DNA from: SIG575 sp045643165
GTDB lineage: Bacteria; Bacillota; Clostridia; Oscillospirales; Acutalibacteraceae
DNA length: 7,308 nucleotides
NCBI GenBank assembly: GCA_045643165.1
Contig: JAZUKF010000205.1
Coordinates: 1 to 7,308 of the forward strand
Reading direction: 5' to 3'
Shown: piece after piece, positions 1 through 5,379 of the stretch
Position numbering within the stretch: the first letter of the stretch is position 1
Layout: each line of letters opens with the position of its first letter
Translations under genes and position numbers: made by a program
Notes under the pieces: model-generated
Database searches by the model: none
Seen by the model: only the letters and a program-made list of their open reading frames with translations
Told to the model about the DNA's origin: nothing

Positions 1-38
1 CGATTGGAAAAAGGGGGAATTTGTATATCTGTTTATTG

Positions 39-202
39 TCTGCTGTATTAAAAGCGGAACGGTCAAGACCGTTCCCTACATAATCTATGCGTCTGTTGTC
101 TGTTATCTGCTGTCTGAAATGCGGAACGGTCTTGACCGTTCCCTACATTATCTATCCGTCTGCTGTCTAAAATGCGGGACGTCGAGGGCGCCGTCCCCTA
201 CG
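39..202. repeat. Three tandem palindromic intergenic repeat units
   Basis: Three related units lie at 39-91, 106-158 and 159-202. Each begins TCTGCTGTNTNAAANGCGG (39-57, 106-124, 159-177), then carries a GC-rich palindrome and a CCCTAC tail; the first two tails continue as CTACATNATCTATNCG. The palindromes at 56-75 and 123-142 have perfect 9-bp arms (GGAACGGTC/GACCGTTCC) around AA and TT respectively. The third has GGGACG (176-181) pairing with CGTCCC (192-197) around a GC-rich loop. A 14-bp partial copy of the TCTGYTGTCT motif (92-105) separates units 1 and 2. They look like REP/MITE-type dispersed intergenic repeats. No transposase and no coding potential are seen here. Confidence 0.85.
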
Positions 203-344
203 GATTTGATAAAAAATGAAACGATTTCAAAAAAATATTTGTCGAAAAAATTGATTTTTCGGAGAATTTAATCCGGGAAACTACCCTTGTCAATAGTAAA
301 AATCATCCGCTGTCCCATTAACGTCCCTTTGCTATGATTATCCG
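203..344. other. A/T-rich non-coding spacer
   Basis: No supported gene lies between the repeat array and the cassette promoter. The stretch has a short hairpin (CGAAAAA at 243-249 with TTTTTCG at 255-261, 5-nt loop) with no T-tract on the plus strand, so it is not a convincing terminator. It also holds the first copy (302-314) of a 13-bp near-repeat, ATCATCCGCTGTC, whose partner at 337-349 overlaps the -35 element. Confidence 0.6.
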
Positions 345-373
345 TTGTCAAACAGGAAATTTATCCCTAAAAT
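345..373 (+). promoter_or_regulatory. Probable sigma-A-type promoter of the cassette
   Basis: TTGTCA (345-350) and TAAAAT (368-373) are separated by exactly 17 nt. Each differs from the housekeeping consensus (TTGACA, TATAAT) by one base. Transcription would start near 380, just before the LexA operator and about 40 nt upstream of the first start codon. No other equally good promoter is visible before the regulator gene. Confidence 0.65.
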
Positions 374-383
374 TAAATGTAGT

Positions 384-397
384 CGAACAAATGTTCG
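384..397. promoter_or_regulatory. LexA (SOS) operator, Gram-positive type
   Basis: CGAACAAATGTTCG has perfect CGAAC/GTTCG arms around a 4-nt centre and fits the Bacillus LexA/DinR consensus CGAAC-N4-GTTCG at every defined position. It spans roughly +4 to +17 relative to the inferred start site, so bound LexA would block initiation or early elongation. It lies 25 nt upstream of the first start codon. This implies that DNA damage (RecA-stimulated LexA cleavage) derepresses the downstream genes. Regulation is inferred from site quality and placement. Confidence 0.85.
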
Positions 398-421
398 GCA
401 GAAAATCGAAAGGAGAAGTAC

Positions 422-1039
422 GTGTTTAATAAAGAAATTTTTAACGGAGATTATTGCAGGGAGGAGGAAAATCTTGTGAAACGAAAAAACGAGGAAATTA
501 TGACGGAGATTGAAAGTCCTTATGATTATCTGGAAAGAAAAAGAAAGGTAGATTTATCAAATCTCGTTTACCGCATAATCGAGGATGAGTTAAGCCCCAT
601 GCAGCAGGATGTTATAAAAAGGGTAAAGTTCGGCGGTGAAAATGCAGAAGTTATAGCTCACGAATATTCTGTTGACGTTTCCGCTGTTTACAAAACTCTT
701 TCACGGTCGGTTAAACATATCCGGAATTCATTGAAATATGTGATTTATTATCAACGAAACTGTTTTGAAAAAACCATTTCCTCTCTTGAAATGGAGAAGA
801 TTTTAGTTTTGACTTCCTTCAAATATTTCAGCCCTTGCAGTATCGCACATCGTTTGAGAAAACTTGCGGCAGAGAAAAATTTTACTTTGGAGGACATTGT
901 TAATTGCATTGATATTGATTTATGCAAACTTCGTTTGATTTTCAACGGACAGGCTTTACCGGATTGCAGGGAACTTGTAAAACTGTCCGCACTTTTTGAA
1001 ACCACATCAGACTATATTCTTAAGGGGGATTGTAATTGA
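422..1039 (+). CDS. Regulator: sigma-70 region-4-like HTH plus XRE-like HTH
   Basis: A 205-residue probable DNA-binding regulator heading the cassette. Residues about 57-106 (LSPMQQDVI to the HIRNSL helix) look like sigma-70 region 4 with its HTH. Residues about 142-203 look like a Cro/C1-type HTH: RLRKLAAEKNFT, then a Pro-Asp turn and the ending LFETTSDYILKG. No sigma region 2 (-10 recognition, core binding) is visible, so it is unlikely to be a complete sigma factor. By analogy with Xpf of PBSX and other region-4-like phage late activators, it may activate transcription, but its targets are unknown. The GTG start at 422 has AGGAG at 411-415. An in-frame GTG at 476 has a stronger SD at 459-467 and would remove 18 residues. 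The LexA operator lies directly upstream. Domain calls are by pattern recognition. Confidence 0.8.
   Translation: MFNKEIFNGDYCREEENLVKRKNEEIMTEIESPYDYLERKRKVDLSNLVYRIIEDELSPMQQDVIKRVKFGGENAEVIAHEYSVDVSAVYKTLSRSVKHIRNSLKYVIYYQRNCFEKTISSLEMEKILVLTSFKYFSPCSIAHRLRKLAAEKNFTLEDIVNCIDIDLCKLRLIFNGQALPDCRELVKLSALFETTSDYILKGDCN
459..478 (+). promoter_or_regulatory. Alternative ribosome binding site and GTG start inside the regulator gene
   Basis: GGGAGGAGG (459-467) sits 8 nt before an in-frame GTG (476-478). This is a better Shine-Dalgarno match than the one serving the GTG at 422. The N-terminal residues encoded between the two starts include R-E-E-E, which is the SD read as codons, a common sign that the upstream extension is not conserved protein. 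The true start is therefore uncertain between 422 and 476. Confidence 0.5.
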
Positions 1040-1290
1040 ATAAAACGCTCTTTGAACTTGGGGAGGAATATTTGAGAGAGGCAGAAGGTCTGGCGGAGAA
1101 AATTGCCGTTTATCGGGACAAGCTTAACAAAGCGTACAAGGCAAAAAACTGTGATGATATTTTACATATCCGACGTATGCTCAAACTGTTTTATATTCAG
1201 AAAAATGAGCTTCTCGACAGCGGTTATGAAATGAAAAATTATTATGCCCCAAAGGGCGATAAAGGAGAAAAATGGAAAATATTAACTTGA
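1036..1290 (+). CDS. Small charged helical protein of unknown function
   Basis: An 84-residue protein, highly charged and predicted largely helical. It has a hydrophobic/charged pattern (ELGEEYLREAEGLAEKIAVYR, then RRMLKLFYIQKNELL) typical of short coiled coils, and a Tyr-Tyr motif (NYY, 68-70) near the end. It starts with TTG, overlapping the regulator's TGA stop (TTGA, 1036-1039), and is served by AAGGGGG at 1022-1028; no in-frame ATG exists until deep in the gene. Its last 19 nt overlap the next gene, and that gene's SD (AAAGGAG) is embedded in its GDKGEK codons. The position between regulator and fibre gene suggests co-expression with phage structural proteins. No function can be assigned from sequence. 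Confidence 0.75.
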   Translation: MNKTLFELGEEYLREAEGLAEKIAVYRDKLNKAYKAKNCDDILHIRRMLKLFYIQKNELLDSGYEMKNYYAPKGDKGEKWKILT

Positions 1291-2720
1291 CAATGAACGA
1301 AAGCGGAGGATTTAATCTTAACAAAATCGACTGCGGACGTGTTGATGAATACAAGGCGAAATGCCTGAACATAACATTGAATTCTCTCTTTCGCAACAGC
1401 AGAATTACATACCTTACCATGAGTTTTGAACCTTACGGTATAGGCAGAAAAATAGTATCGGATAACATTTACAAAGATATTTCCTATCAAACGGGAGATA
1501 TCTTTTATTCTATGGGAGAAATAAACTGTCCTTTACATGATTATATGGTCAGCGCTCCCGGAGTCAGCGTGCAGATCGACGGCTATGAAACAGATTCAAA
1601 CGGCGATATAGTCTGCATTATTAAATCGGGAATTTTCGAGATGAGTTTCAGCCCTTCACTTATGGGAAAGCCTCTTGCGGTTTCCACTATGGAGCCTGAT
1701 TTGAAACTGTCGGAGAGAATTGAAACCGCCATTGACGATTATTGCAATGTTATGCAGATTGGTGAAAACCAAATAAAAAACAATTCCGTATCAACGGCGA
1801 AAATCAAAAATTCCGCAGTTACTACGGAAAAAATCAGCAACAATTCAGTTACTTCCGATAAACTGTGCAACAATTCCGTTACCGCCGGGAAAATCGCTTC
1901 CGGAAGTATTACTGCCGAAAAAATTCAGCCGGGCAGTGTGTCCGGTAACATAATTGCCGATAACGGTGTTACTTCCGATAAACTTGCGGATTATTCCGTG
2001 GGAGAAAATAAAATTTCAAATTACAGCATAACTTCGGAAAAAATCGCAAACGGCAATGTTTTAACATCAAAACTTGCAAATTCAGCCGTAACGGAGGAGA
2101 AAATAGCCGACGGAGCAGTTCGCACTTCGGCGATATATCAGGGTTCGGTTACAAACGGAAAACTTGCCGAAAAATCCGTTACCGCTTCAAAACTTGCGGA
2201 TAATGCGGTTACGAGAGTAAAAATCGCTGACGGTTCGGTAAACGGCGAAAAGTTGGCAGACGGATGTATAACGGAAGGGAAAATTGCCGATTTATCCGTA
2301 ACAAACGGTAAAATTTCAAACAATTCGGTAAGCGGTGAAAAAATACAGTCGGGAGCGGTTTCGACTGCAAAACTTCAAAACGGCTCCGTCACACCTGAAA
2401 AACTTGACAGAGCATATCTTACCGCTCATCAGGATATTTCCGGGAAGGCGGATATTGATTCTCTTTCCGAGGTGTCATTCAGCGGAAGTTACAATGATTT
2501 AACGGATAAGCCAAATGCTTTGACTGAGGAAAATCTCAACAAATTGAATGATGCTTATTCTCATTCTCTTTCATCTCATGCACCGTCAAATGCCGAAGAA
2601 AATCTGATAGAATCTGTTATTTTAAACGGAAGGACAATGACAATCAGCAATAAAACCGTATCGTTAAGTGTCCTTGACGCAATGATTTACGAAGTAATTA
2701 CCATGGAGGTGACAGAATGA
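1272..2720 (+). CDS. Phage baseplate/tail-fibre protein with 22 decapeptide repeats
   Basis: A 482-residue probable fibre or receptor-binding protein in three parts. Residues 1-160 form a compact domain resembling BppU-type upper-baseplate N-termini (pattern around CPLHDYMVSAPGVSVQIDGY, 86-105). Residues 161-380 are 22 gap-free 10-residue repeats with consensus [NG]SVT..KIAD, alternating Val/Ile, Lys and Ile/Leu; units 2-22 fill 1782-2411 exactly. Such repeats occur in long phage tail-fibre shafts and probably fold as a trimeric beta-structured rod. The C-terminus carries the widespread fibre motif FSGSYNDLTDKP (about 401-412) and an AYSHSLSSHAPSNAEENL module (about 430-448), likely a knob or adaptor. 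ATG at 1272 follows AAAGGAG (1261-1267). The stop overlaps the next start (ATGA). Fibre identity is strong; the BppU-like assignment is weaker. Confidence 0.85.
   Translation: MENINLTMNESGGFNLNKIDCGRVDEYKAKCLNITLNSLFRNSRITYLTMSFEPYGIGRKIVSDNIYKDISYQTGDIFYSMGEINCPLHDYMVSAPGVSVQIDGYETDSNGDIVCIIKSGIFEMSFSPSLMGKPLAVSTMEPDLKLSERIETAIDDYCNVMQIGENQIKNNSVSTAKIKNSAVTTEKISNNSVTSDKLCNNSVTAGKIASGSITAEKIQPGSVSGNIIADNGVTSDKLADYSVGENKISNYSITSEKIANGNVLTSKLANSAVTEEKIADGAVRTSAIYQGSVTNGKLAEKSVTASKLADNAVTRVKIADGSVNGEKLADGCITEGKIADLSVTNGKISNNSVSGEKIQSGAVSTAKLQNGSVTPEKLDRAYLTAHQDISGKADIDSLSEVSFSGSYNDLTDKPNALTEENLNKLNDAYSHSLSSHAPSNAEENLIESVILNGRTMTISNKTVSLSVLDAMIYEVITMEVTE
1752..2411 (+). repeat. Coding 30-bp repeat tract of the fibre shaft
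   Basis: Twenty-two consecutive 30-nt units encode the decapeptide shaft with no insertion or deletion across 660 nt. The DNA copies diverge in codon use and at second and third protein positions, but the V/I-x-x-x-K-I/L spacing is kept; exceptions include GSVSGNIIAD and GAVRTSAIYQ, which lack the usual Lys. Divergence with strict phase points to old duplication under structural selection rather than recent slippage. Confidence 0.9.
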
Positions 2721-3925
2721 GTTTAACTTTTGAATATGACAGCAGTTTCGCCGGGTATATCTGTACGGGAGATACGGACGAAACGGTTACGGAAATTATT
2801 ATTCCGGATAAATATAATAACAAACCTGTTGTAGGCGTTGCGGACGGAGCGTTTTCCGGATTGGATATGCTGGAAAAAATCGTGCTGGGTGAAAATGTTA
2901 CATTTACCGGTATAGATGCACTTAATTCCACCGGTCTCCGGGAAATTCATATAAACAAAAAAGTCGAAAGTATCGCCGGGTGCTTTGACAGTCAGGTTCT
3001 GACGGACGTTTATTATTATTCCACTCCGGCAGATTGGGAAAAAATCAACTTTATCGGAGCGGACCTTGACAGTCTGTTTAATGCAAAATTCCACTATAAT
3101 TTTACTTCCGCAAAGGTTTATCTTTATAAAGATAACGTGGTCTGTTCACCTGTTACGGATTGGAAATGTATTGCAGGCCGTCCCGATACGGAAAGGATTG
3201 TTATGAAAAATAACACTCTTCCGAATAATCCCCGTGAAGGAGAAACCGTTATTCTCACGGAAAATGTAAAGACTGAAATCGGTTTGTCGGAAATCACACA
3301 TTCGTATAACGATGACGGTTATCTGAGTTGCCGTCCGTTGAAGAATGTTAAAATGCCGTTGTTTGATGAGAGCATTACCCTTGACGGAGTTGCGGATAAT
3401 GAGTGCGGTTATATTATTTTGTCGCCGGGTGAAAACGGATACATCATACTTCTTTACTGCCCCGCATCTGACGATGAGGAGGATGAAGAAGTTTTCAGCG
3501 ATAAGCCTTACCTTGCATTGTTTTTGATTGAAGGAGATAAGGAAACCGCTTTTGTATATTTTGAGGATGATACTACGGTTTTGGGTAACAAAAAATCACG
3601 TGGTTGGTACAGCGTTGACACCGAAACATTTTTTATGACCGAAACTTCTTATAACGAAAATGTTTTTTTAAAGAAAAATTGTTACATTTTCGATAAAGCG
3701 GTGTTTGAATCAAACGGCGGAACGGTAACACCTTCGGTAAATGACAATGCAAAAAAATTCTTCGACAGCATTTTTGATTTGACCGCTTCGAAGGGTGTTT
3801 ATGAATTTAAAAACGGAATTTGGAGAGGCATTGACTGGAATGAAACGATTTGGGACAACAAAGCAAAAATTTATTCTCTCGAACAAAGAATTGCTTCAAT
3901 GAACAAGGAGAAAACATCAGAATGA
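2717..3925 (+). CDS. BspA-type leucine-rich-repeat protein in the fibre cassette
   Basis: A 402-residue protein. Residues about 22-128 form BspA-like LRR_5 repeats: IIIPDKYNNKPVVGVADGAF, LEKIVLGENV, LREIHINKKVESI, and the typical closing segment VYYYSTPADWEKINF with FHYNF. These repeats often act in adhesion or ligand binding. Residues 130-375 are not recognised; they include an acidic run (SDDEEDEE, 251-258) and look beta-rich. Residues 380-400 form a short charged helix. No signal peptide is seen, which fits a protein built into a cytoplasmically assembled particle or released by lysis. ATG overlaps the fibre gene's stop (ATGA, 2717-2720) and has a strong SD, GGAGGTGA (2705-2712). The likely role, by context, is a receptor-binding tip or fibre accessory; that role is inference. 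Confidence 0.8.
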   Translation: MSLTFEYDSSFAGYICTGDTDETVTEIIIPDKYNNKPVVGVADGAFSGLDMLEKIVLGENVTFTGIDALNSTGLREIHINKKVESIAGCFDSQVLTDVYYYSTPADWEKINFIGADLDSLFNAKFHYNFTSAKVYLYKDNVVCSPVTDWKCIAGRPDTERIVMKNNTLPNNPREGETVILTENVKTEIGLSEITHSYNDDGYLSCRPLKNVKMPLFDESITLDGVADNECGYIILSPGENGYIILLYCPASDDEEDEEVFSDKPYLALFLIEGDKETAFVYFEDDTTVLGNKKSRGWYSVDTETFFMTETSYNENVFLKKNCYIFDKAVFESNGGTVTPSVNDNAKKFFDSIFDLTASKGVYEFKNGIWRGIDWNETIWDNKAKIYSLEQRIASMNKEKTSE

Positions 3926-4002
3926 TTTATGATTTTTTGAAAATAACCGGATTGTATCTTTCAATCTTCATTTACCTTTTGCGAGGTGTGATCTATGGCT
4001 GA
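3922..4002 (+). CDS. Possible 26-residue hydrophobic micro-protein
   Basis: A short ORF fills the gap between the LRR gene and the XhlA-like gene. Its ATG overlaps the upstream stop (ATGA, 3922-3925) and its TGA overlaps the downstream ATG by 8 nt, the same coupling seen across the cassette. The product begins MIYDFLKITGLYLSIFIY and has one membrane-length hydrophobic stretch. The SD, AAGGAG (3905-3910), is 11 nt from the ATG, a little far. Its position matches that of the very small XkdX-type proteins of PBSX-like phages, and FLK..GLY is loosely reminiscent of them, but similarity this short is not proof. It may alternatively be a coupling ORF that carries ribosomes to the next gene. Confidence 0.4.
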   Translation: MIYDFLKITGLYLSIFIYLLRGVIYG

Positions 4003-4324
4003 AAAATGGGAGGTGGAACTTCTTAAACATGCGGGAGAAAACAGGGTGGATTTTACCGCAGTGGATAAGGAGATAAAATCCCTGAAACACAGAATGGATT
4101 CCGGTGAGGAGCAAACGAAAACGATCCAGAGCCTTGTTGTTTCCGTAAAAGAACTTGCACTTAATATGAAAAATATGTTTGAAATTCAAACAAAAATGAA
4201 TGAGAGAATAGAAGAACTTGAAAGTAAACCGTCTAAAAGATGGGAATTGATCATAAGCAATCTGATAAGCGTTCTTGTGGGCGGTTCGGTCAGTTTCTTC
4301 CTTGCAAAAATCACTCAGGTATAA
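3995..4324 (+). CDS. XhlA-like coiled-coil membrane protein (holin accessory)
   Basis: A 109-residue protein. Residues about 20-78 are a long charged coiled coil (VDKEIKSLKHRM to MNERIEELESKP). Residues about 84-104 form one C-terminal transmembrane helix (LIISNLISVLVGGSVSFFLA) preceded by K-R-W. This architecture matches the XhlA/hemolysin family of Bacillus and clostridial phages, membrane proteins that act with a holin to permeabilise the cell and let the endolysin out. The gene lies just before a holin-like gene and an endolysin, as in PBSX. The start at 3995 overlaps the micro-ORF; its SD is weak (GAGGTG, 3983-3988). Assignment rests on architecture and position. Confidence 0.72.
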   Translation: MAEKWEVELLKHAGENRVDFTAVDKEIKSLKHRMDSGEEQTKTIQSLVVSVKELALNMKNMFEIQTKMNERIEELESKPSKRWELIISNLISVLVGGSVSFFLAKITQV

Positions 4325-4335
4325 GGAGTTAAAAA

Positions 4336-4686
4336 ATGAAAATAATAAATTTTATATTCGATAATTTCAGCGACGTTTTTGTTGTGGTTTGTTTTGCGTT
4401 TTCTTTCTGTTTTGCCATTTGGAAAAAGGACATTTCCATATTGGAAAATTCTGCATTCCTTACGGTTACGGAAGCGGAAAAGAAATACGGAAAAGGAACA
4501 GGTTGTCTTAAACTTTCATATTGTATAGAGAGGTTGACCGCAGGATTACCGTTTTTTGTCAAAGCGTTTTTATCCTCGGAAAGTGTCAACCGCATAATCG
4601 AAAAAGCATTGGAAAAAGCCAAAAAGAAATGGGCTGAAAATCCGTTGCTGATTACAGGTGAAAAGGAGGAGTTGCCGTGGCAGTAA
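4336..4686 (+). CDS. LLH-type phage holin-like protein
   Basis: A 116-residue protein. Residues about 12-29 form one N-terminal membrane helix (SDVFVVVCFAFSFCFAIW). It is followed by a soluble domain with the pattern VTEAEKKYGKGTGCLKLSYCIERL and a later VNRIIEKALEKAKKKW helix. The layout (one TM, then AE..YG.GTG..K and a terminal IIE.A) resembles the LLH/phage_holin_6 family. Holins form membrane lesions that time lysis and release or activate the endolysin. SD AAGGAG (4323-4328) is 7 nt before the ATG. The stop overlaps the endolysin start by 10 nt. Context supports the call; family assignment is by motif memory only. Confidence 0.7.
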   Translation: MKIINFIFDNFSDVFVVVCFAFSFCFAIWKKDISILENSAFLTVTEAEKKYGKGTGCLKLSYCIERLTAGLPFFVKAFLSSESVNRIIEKALEKAKKKWAENPLLITGEKEELPWQ

Positions 4687-5330
4687 AAACGTATTCTTTG
4701 AAAAAGGACGGAGATAAAAAAATAACCGAAAATTTTGCCGTCAGAGAATTTCGCTGTAAAGACGGAACAGATACAATTCTTATAGATGAAAAACTTGTTA
4801 CACTTCTTCAAAAATTAAGGGATAAATTTTCCGTGATAAATATTTCTTCCGCATATCGCACGGAAAAATATAATAAGCAAATCGGCGGTGTGGCAAATTC
4901 CCAGCACCTTTACGGCAAAGCCGCCGACTGTGTTTTCGCTAAAAATGTAAATCTTTCCGATGTGGCCGATTACGCACAAAGGATAGGTTTTACGGGAATA
5001 GGTCTTGACGACAAATATCAGAATTTCGTGCATCTTGACACAAGAAATTATAAATCATTTTTCCGCTATAATGCATCCGGTTCAACTTATTCCGTTCAGA
5101 CTTTTCTGAAAGAAAAAAATTTCACCGAGCCGAAAGTAAATGTTAAATCCGGTGATACGGGTGAAAACGTAAAATGGGTTCAGTCAAAACTTCTCGACAA
5201 GGGATACAGCCTGACCGTTGACGGCATTTTCGGGAAAAATACGGAAAAATCCGTTATCGCTTTTCAAAAATCACAGGGTTTGGTTGCCGACGGAATAGTA
5301 GGCAGGAATACAAGAAACAAATTGAAATAA
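4677..5330 (+). CDS. Endolysin: M15-family peptidase with peptidoglycan-binding domain
   Basis: A 217-residue cell-wall hydrolase. Residues about 17-132 are a peptidase M15 (M15_3 type) domain: FAVREFRCKDG, SSAYRTEKYN (Arg61), SQHLYGKAADCVF with zinc ligands His77 and Asp84, and FVHLDTR with ligand His119. All expected ligands are present, so it is probably active as a D,D/L,D-type peptidase cutting cross-linked stem peptides. Residues about 157-217 are a PG_binding_1 domain (SGDTGENVKWVQSKL, VDGIFGKNT, FQKSQGLVADGIVG). There is no signal peptide, which agrees with holin-dependent release. Start is GTG with AAGGAGG (4663-4669) at 7 nt. It is the last cassette gene; spoIVB follows after 49 nt with no clear terminator. 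Confidence 0.9.
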   Translation: MAVKTYSLKKDGDKKITENFAVREFRCKDGTDTILIDEKLVTLLQKLRDKFSVINISSAYRTEKYNKQIGGVANSQHLYGKAADCVFAKNVNLSDVADYAQRIGFTGIGLDDKYQNFVHLDTRNYKSFFRYNASGSTYSVQTFLKEKNFTEPKVNVKSGDTGENVKWVQSKLLDKGYSLTVDGIFGKNTEKSVIAFQKSQGLVADGIVGRNTRNKLK

Positions 5331-5379
5331 AACCTAAAATTTATCATAAATAATATATGAAAAACCGTGCAAATTATAA

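Larger units (their letters stand above)
345..5330 (+). mobile_element. Phage-derived, SOS-controlled fibre and lysis cassette
   Basis: One promoter/LexA operator is followed by seven genes and a micro-ORF, all on the plus strand and nearly all overlapping or within about 11 nt: regulator, helical protein, baseplate/fibre protein, BspA-LRR protein, hydrophobic micro-ORF, XhlA-like protein, LLH-like holin, M15 endolysin. The order fibre, XhlA, holin, endolysin matches the distal late region of PBSX-like phages and tailocins. No integrase, terminase, portal, capsid, sheath, tube or tape-measure gene is present in the window. No attachment-site repeats were found at the edges. Either a reduced or domesticated prophage or a stand-alone lysis module is possible. 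Confidence 0.75.

Noticed and set aside
39..202. CRISPR array from the repeated palindromes
   Set aside because: Only three units, irregular spacing, diverged cores, and the inter-palindrome sequence is itself repeated rather than unique spacer.
238..246. TTTGTCGAA, a match to the Spo0A box, with weaker TTGTCAA copies at 287-293 and 345-351
   Set aside because: The motif is short and A/T-rich, so chance matches are common. The best copy is about 100 bp upstream of the promoter -35, and the third copy is explained by the -35 element itself. Not strong enough to call Spo0A control.
243..261. Hairpin CGAAAAA/TTTTTCG as a terminator
   Set aside because: The A/T stem is weak and has no following T-tract on the plus strand. 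With no minus-strand gene in view it has no assignable role.
422..1039. Complete UviA/TcdR-type sigma factor
   Set aside because: Only a region-4-like segment is visible and no region 2. The second half resembles an XRE domain instead.
4329..4811. A 160-codon minus-strand open frame
   Set aside because: It overlaps the holin and endolysin genes, which have good ribosome binding sites and recognisable domains. No SD supports the antisense frame.
5323..5352. TGAAATA-N15-CATAAAT upstream of spoIVB as a sigma-G/F promoter
   Set aside because: Spacing is shorter than the usual 17-18 nt and both elements deviate from consensus in very A/T-rich sequence.
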